Source of the DNA: Desulfobacula sp.
GTDB taxonomy: Bacteria; Desulfobacterota; Desulfobacteria; Desulfobacterales; Desulfobacteraceae
Reading direction: 5' to 3'
Length of the DNA stretch: 9,350 nucleotides
NCBI GenBank assembly: GCA_018702715.1
Contig: JABIYQ010000030.1
Span: forward strand, 1-9,350
Made by a program: the position numbers and the translations under genes. A model generated the notes under the pieces. That model did not search any database and was not told where the DNA came from. It saw only the letters and a list, made by a program, of their open reading frames with translations. This document shows, in pieces, positions 6,917 to 9,350 of the stretch (position 1 is the stretch's first letter; every line of letters starts with the position of its first letter).

Positions 6917-7890
6917 TTGACAAACAAAGTATTTCTGATTTAAATATCTATATTCTCAATTCATAATTTTGTTTAGGCCTGTGTTTATTTTAATTATAAC
7001 GTAATAGATAAGGTGATTTCATGGGAAAACTAAACCGAAAAAAAACTTTTGTTTATTATTTGATGATACTGGGGATATTTTTATTTACCGGTATATCTGT
7101 TCTTCACAGCGGGGATTCCGGGCTAAAATTACTGGAAAATTTCAAACCCTATGAACCGGACACACCTCTCATCCCAAAGTATGCAAAAATTAATCCTGAT
7201 TTTGAAAAAGGCGTAGGTAAAGAAATTGGGTATATTCAGAAAGTTGTGGGAAAAGCCTATGTGATTCATTTTGGAGAAAAAACAGCCTACCAATTAAAAA
7301 AAAATAATCCTTTGTTTACCGATGACACCTTGATCACATCCCCCAAATCACGTCTGACCGCTGTCATGAAGGACAAAAGCGTTCTGGCCCTGGCACCCAT
7401 GGCTAAATTAAAAATTGATAAATCCGAGTATACTAAGTCTGTATTTAGTTCTAAACGGTCCAGTGTGATAAACTTGATTTGGGGCAGTACCCGATTTATT
7501 GTAGATAAAATATCGGGGAAATCTGACTTTAAAGTTATAACAAAAACAGCTGTGTGTGGTGTCAGATCAACTGATTTTGCTGTTTCTGTTGCCCCTGTGG
7601 ATGCGGTAAAAAAACTGTCTGCCCTTGACCAATTCTTAGCCTTTATAAGCCCCGTAAAAAAAGCCCACGCACTTGCCCCGGGTCAAACCATTACCACTGT
7701 GGTTACAGGACAAGGATCCACAGTAGGACTGACAGGTAATATTGGCGGAACAACCGTAGTTGGCTCTTCATCCGTAGCAGGCGCCATTGGTGGTAATCCA
7801 GCGACAGGTGCCAGCGCTGTAGGTGCCGGCGCAGCTGAAGGCATTCTTGGCGATGTAGCCCCGGGACTGGGCTCAGCATCAACAGGTGCG
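6914..7890 (+). repeat. Direct repeat copy 1 (promoter plus FecR-domain gene)
   Basis: First copy of a duplicated segment of about 970 bp, running from TTCTTGACAAA through the leader and the first 290 codons of the gene. The matching copy begins 1,264 bp downstream. The leaders share stretches such as CCTGTGTTTATTTT and GATTTCATG and differ by small indels; the coding part aligns without gaps. Similarity stops abruptly where the low-complexity tails begin. Confidence 0.8.
6917..6945 (+). promoter_or_regulatory. Promoter of the first FecR-domain gene
   Basis: A perfect -35 box TTGACA (6917-6922), a 17-bp spacer and a -10-like TTAAAT (6940-6945) fit a housekeeping sigma-70 promoter, 75 bp ahead of the ATG. 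The same elements with the same spacing occur before the second FecR gene while the spacer sequence differs, which supports function. Confidence 0.65.
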
Positions 7891-8046
7891 GCGGCGGCAT
7901 CAGGGACGGGTGGATCACAGGGAGGGCAAGGTGAAGGTGGAGGCCCTGGGGGACCAGCACCTGGATCTCCCGCACCCGAAGCTCCTAGCACGGATGCTCC
8001 TGAATCATCTAACTCCGATTCTTCCGAAAGCACATCCAATGAATAA
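7021..8046 (+). CDS. Exported FecR-domain protein, paralogue 1 (Pro/Ser/Glu-rich tail)
   Basis: Protein of 341 residues with a basic start and a hydrophobic signal sequence or anchor (about 10-28), so the rest is probably periplasmic or surface-facing. A FecR domain (about 69-190) is recognised from GYIQKVVGKAYV, a D-T-L-I-T-S turn (102-107), repeated hydrophobic beta-strands, INLIWGSTRFIV (150-161) and TAVCGVRSTDFAV (176-188), the family's GVRGTDF-like motif. A conserved Ala/Gly/Thr/Val-rich stretch (about 217-290) follows, then a private tail rich in Gly, Pro, Ser and Glu. It is not the classical FecR sigma-factor regulator: no sigma factor, TonB receptor or N-terminal cytoplasmic domain is present. 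AAGGTG precedes the ATG by 5 bases. Role unknown; the neighbouring CHASE2 cyclase suggests envelope signalling or a structural surface protein. Confidence 0.88.
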   Translation: MGKLNRKKTFVYYLMILGIFLFTGISVLHSGDSGLKLLENFKPYEPDTPLIPKYAKINPDFEKGVGKEIGYIQKVVGKAYVIHFGEKTAYQLKKNNPLFTDDTLITSPKSRLTAVMKDKSVLALAPMAKLKIDKSEYTKSVFSSKRSSVINLIWGSTRFIVDKISGKSDFKVITKTAVCGVRSTDFAVSVAPVDAVKKLSALDQFLAFISPVKKAHALAPGQTITTVVTGQGSTVGLTGNIGGTTVVGSSSVAGAIGGNPATGASAVGAGAAEGILGDVAPGLGSASTGAAAASGTGGSQGGQGEGGGPGGPAPGSPAPEAPSTDAPESSNSDSSESTSNE

Positions 8047-8094
8047 TAATTATATTCAATTATGGAAATGCCGCTTTTAATGAGTGAGTCCTAA

Positions 8095-8117
8095 TTGATG
8101 GATCAAGGTTGATGGAT
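8095..8117 (+). repeat. Short tandem direct repeat between the FecR genes
   Basis: TTGATGGAT occurs at 8095-8103 and again at 8109-8117, a 14-bp period. It lies about 65 bp upstream of the second FecR promoter and has no counterpart before the first gene. It may be a regulator site or a chance duplication. No clear terminator for the first FecR gene is seen in 8047-8094. Confidence 0.25.
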
Positions 8118-8177
8118 TCTGCTATTTCTATTGTGTTGGATATATGATTTGCCTATATGAATTAAAGGTGGGGGTTT

Positions 8178-9148
8178 TTCTTGACAAATTAGATATCTCT
8201 AACTTAAATATTAGACATTCATAGTTTTGTTGAAACCTGTGTTTATTTTTATAATAACCTTTTAATTAAAGAGATTTCATGAAAAACCTAAAAAGAAAAA
8301 AGATAGCTGTTTATTGTCTTATGATACTGGGGATGTTTTTATTTACCGGTATATCTGTTCTTTACAGTGGTGATTCAGGGTTAAAATTACTAGAAAAATT
8401 TAAACCCTATGAACCGGATACGCCTCTCATTCCAAAGGATGTAAAAATTAATCCTGATTTTGTTGCAGGAAAAGGGGAAAAAATTGGGTACATCCAGAAA
8501 GTTGTGGGGAAAGCTTATGTGATTCATCTCGGAGAAAAAACTGCCTATCAATTAAAAAAAAATAATCCTTTGTTTTTAAGTGACACATTGGTCACATCCT
8601 CCAATTCACGGCTGAACGCAGTCATGAAAGACAAAAGTATCCTGGCCCTGGCACCCATGGCTAAATTAACAATTGCTAAATCCGAGTATTCTCGCACTCT
8701 GTTTAGATCTAAACGTTCAACTATAATGAATTTAGTTTGGGGCAGTGCCAGATTTATTGTAAAAAAAATATCGGGGAAATCTGATTTTATGGTCAAAACA
8801 AAGACGGCTGTGTGTGGTGTCAGGGCAACTGATTTCGCTGTTTCTGTGGCTCCCGTGGATGAGGCAAAAAAACTGTCCGCGCTTAATCGGTTTCTGGCCT
8901 TTTTAAGCCCTGTACAAAAAGCCCACGCACTTGCACCGGGTCAAACCATTACCACAGTGGTTACTGGACAAGGATCAACAGTGGGGCTGACAGGTGATAT
9001 TGGCGGAACAACTGTTGTTGGCTCTGCTTCCGTTGCAAGTGCCATTGGTGGCAGTGCGGCAAGCGGCGCAAGCGCTGTGGGCGCCAGCGCAGCTGAAGGC
9101 ATTCTAGGCGATGTAGCCCCGGGACTGGGTTCAGCATCAACAGGTGCA
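8178..9148 (+). repeat. Direct repeat copy 2 (promoter plus FecR-domain gene)
   Basis: Second copy of the promoter-plus-gene duplication, matching 6914-7890. The first 290 codons align gap-free with copy 1 at about 82% protein identity by hand count (53 differences). The next codons are unrelated. Confidence 0.8.
8181..8209 (+). promoter_or_regulatory. Promoter of the second FecR-domain gene
   Basis: TTGACA (8181-8186), 17 bp, TTAAAT (8204-8209): same boxes and spacing as the first FecR gene, 69 bp ahead of the ATG. TTAGA (8189-8193) and TCTAA (8198-8202) form an inverted repeat inside the spacer, with a second TTAGA at 8211-8215 just past the -10; this possible operator is absent from the first promoter. 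Confidence 0.65.
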
Positions 9149-9238
9149 TCCACATCAACATCATCGGCTGAAGGCGGCCTGGGTGGTGATGGCGAAGGTG
9201 GAGGCGGTGGAGGCGGTGGCGGTGGAGGCTCCCATTGA
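8279..9238 (+). CDS. Exported FecR-domain protein, paralogue 2 (poly-glycine tail)
   Basis: Protein of 319 residues, paralogous to the gene just upstream: same signal sequence/anchor (about 10-28), same FecR domain (about 69-190, with MNLVWGSARFIV and TAVCGVRATDFAV) and same Ala/Gly/Thr/Val-rich stretch to residue 290. Substitutions cluster at residues 2-10, 61-70, 101-110 and 131-150, while 71-80, 221-230 and 271-290 are identical. The cysteine in AVCGVR (C179) is kept in both. The tail is only about 29 residues, a Ser/Thr/Gly run followed by eleven consecutive glycines and ending in SH. The ribosome binding site (AAAGAG, 5 bases before ATG) looks weaker than that of paralogue 1. Function is unknown; two copies with different tails and promoter-proximal repeats suggest variant surface or matrix proteins, or a cooperating pair. 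Confidence 0.88.
   Translation: MKNLKRKKIAVYCLMILGMFLFTGISVLYSGDSGLKLLEKFKPYEPDTPLIPKDVKINPDFVAGKGEKIGYIQKVVGKAYVIHLGEKTAYQLKKNNPLFLSDTLVTSSNSRLNAVMKDKSILALAPMAKLTIAKSEYSRTLFRSKRSTIMNLVWGSARFIVKKISGKSDFMVKTKTAVCGVRATDFAVSVAPVDEAKKLSALNRFLAFLSPVQKAHALAPGQTITTVVTGQGSTVGLTGDIGGTTVVGSASVASAIGGSAASGASAVGASAAEGILGDVAPGLGSASTGASTSTSSAEGGLGGDGEGGGGGGGGGGGSH
9197..9229 (+). repeat. GGN trinucleotide repeat encoding poly-glycine
   Basis: Eleven consecutive glycine codons built from GGT, GGA and GGC, with the unit GGTGGAGGC recurring. Such repeats can change length by slippage, and the G-rich strand could fold into a quadruplex. It encodes the C-terminus of the second FecR-domain protein. Confidence 0.6.
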
Positions 9239-9267
9239 GGAACACCCCTGTTTTTTCATTTTTACCC

Positions 9268-9299
9268 ATCCGTGGTTTTCAGTTCAAAAAACCCCGGAT
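9268..9299 (+). terminator. Terminator-like hairpin after the second FecR gene
   Basis: ATCCGTGGTTTT (9268-9279) pairs with AAAACCCCGGAT (9288-9299) with a single mismatch and an 8-base loop, 29 bp after the stop codon. The stem is long, but only a weak T-containing stretch (TCATTCATTCA) follows, so termination may be inefficient. Nothing recognisable is seen in 9300-9350. Confidence 0.45.
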
Positions 9300-9350
9300 T
9301 CATTCATTCACATAGTCATGTGTACTTAGAAATAAAAAATCCCGATAAAA

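Noticed and set aside
7683..8039. Antisense open frames over the FecR Gly/Ala-rich regions (also 8941-9269)
   Set aside because: They are Pro/Ala/Leu/His-rich mirror frames of GC-rich low-complexity codons, with no ribosome binding site or family resemblance.
9197..9229. CRISPR or spacer-type array at the repetitive 3' end
   Set aside because: The repeats are in-frame glycine codons of a coding tail without spacers.
7021..9238. FecR-type iron-siderophore sigma regulators
   Set aside because: The classical FecR has a cytoplasmic N-terminus acting on an ECF sigma factor and a TonB receptor partner; none is present, and these proteins begin with a signal sequence directly before the FecR domain.

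Overview
The window is AT-rich, densely coded bacterial DNA. It fits a Gram-negative bacterium with a periplasm, most likely a delta-proteobacterial (Desulfobacterota, Desulfobacter-like) sulphate reducer. That placement is an inference from protein style (CHASE2 cyclase, FecR-domain proteins, Lys/Asn/Ile-rich composition); no marker gene proves it. There are eight protein genes, one of them cut by the left edge, and one candidate micro-ORF. No rRNA, tRNA, CRISPR array, transposase or phage gene was seen.

Region 1 (1-1629, minus strand) is a two-component system. A sensor histidine kinase overlaps a downstream OmpR-type response regulator that runs off the left edge. A 20-codon micro-ORF with a good ribosome binding site ends in a TAATG overlap with the kinase start, suggesting coupled translation.

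Region 2 (1803-4349, plus strand, divergent from region 1) is a complete metal-ion ABC importer of the zinc/manganese (ZnuABC-like) class: periplasmic binding protein, ATPase and membrane permease. A terminator-like hairpin sits directly behind the binding-protein gene, which could give more binding protein than ATPase and permease. The binding protein lacks the usual first metal-ligand histidine, and the ATPase ends in a His-rich tail. The kinase/regulator pair shares the intergenic region with this operon and may sense something related to metal supply, but this is only inferred from position.

Region 3 (4533-6791, minus strand) is a large membrane-bound class III adenylate cyclase with an N-terminal extracytoplasmic CHASE2 sensor domain and a short C-terminal TPR-like tail. 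It converges on the transporter operon; the 183-bp gap holds a long imperfect hairpin.

Region 4 (6792-9350) holds two tandem, about 82% identical FecR-domain proteins on the plus strand, divergent from the cyclase. Each has its own near-identical promoter (TTGACA, 17 bp, TTAAAT), so promoter and gene were duplicated together. The two proteins align without gaps for about 290 residues and then diverge abruptly into unrelated low-complexity tails, one Pro/Ser/Glu-rich and one nearly pure glycine. The CHASE2 cyclase and the exported FecR-domain paralogues plausibly form one envelope-signalling module, and this is the most interesting part of the window.
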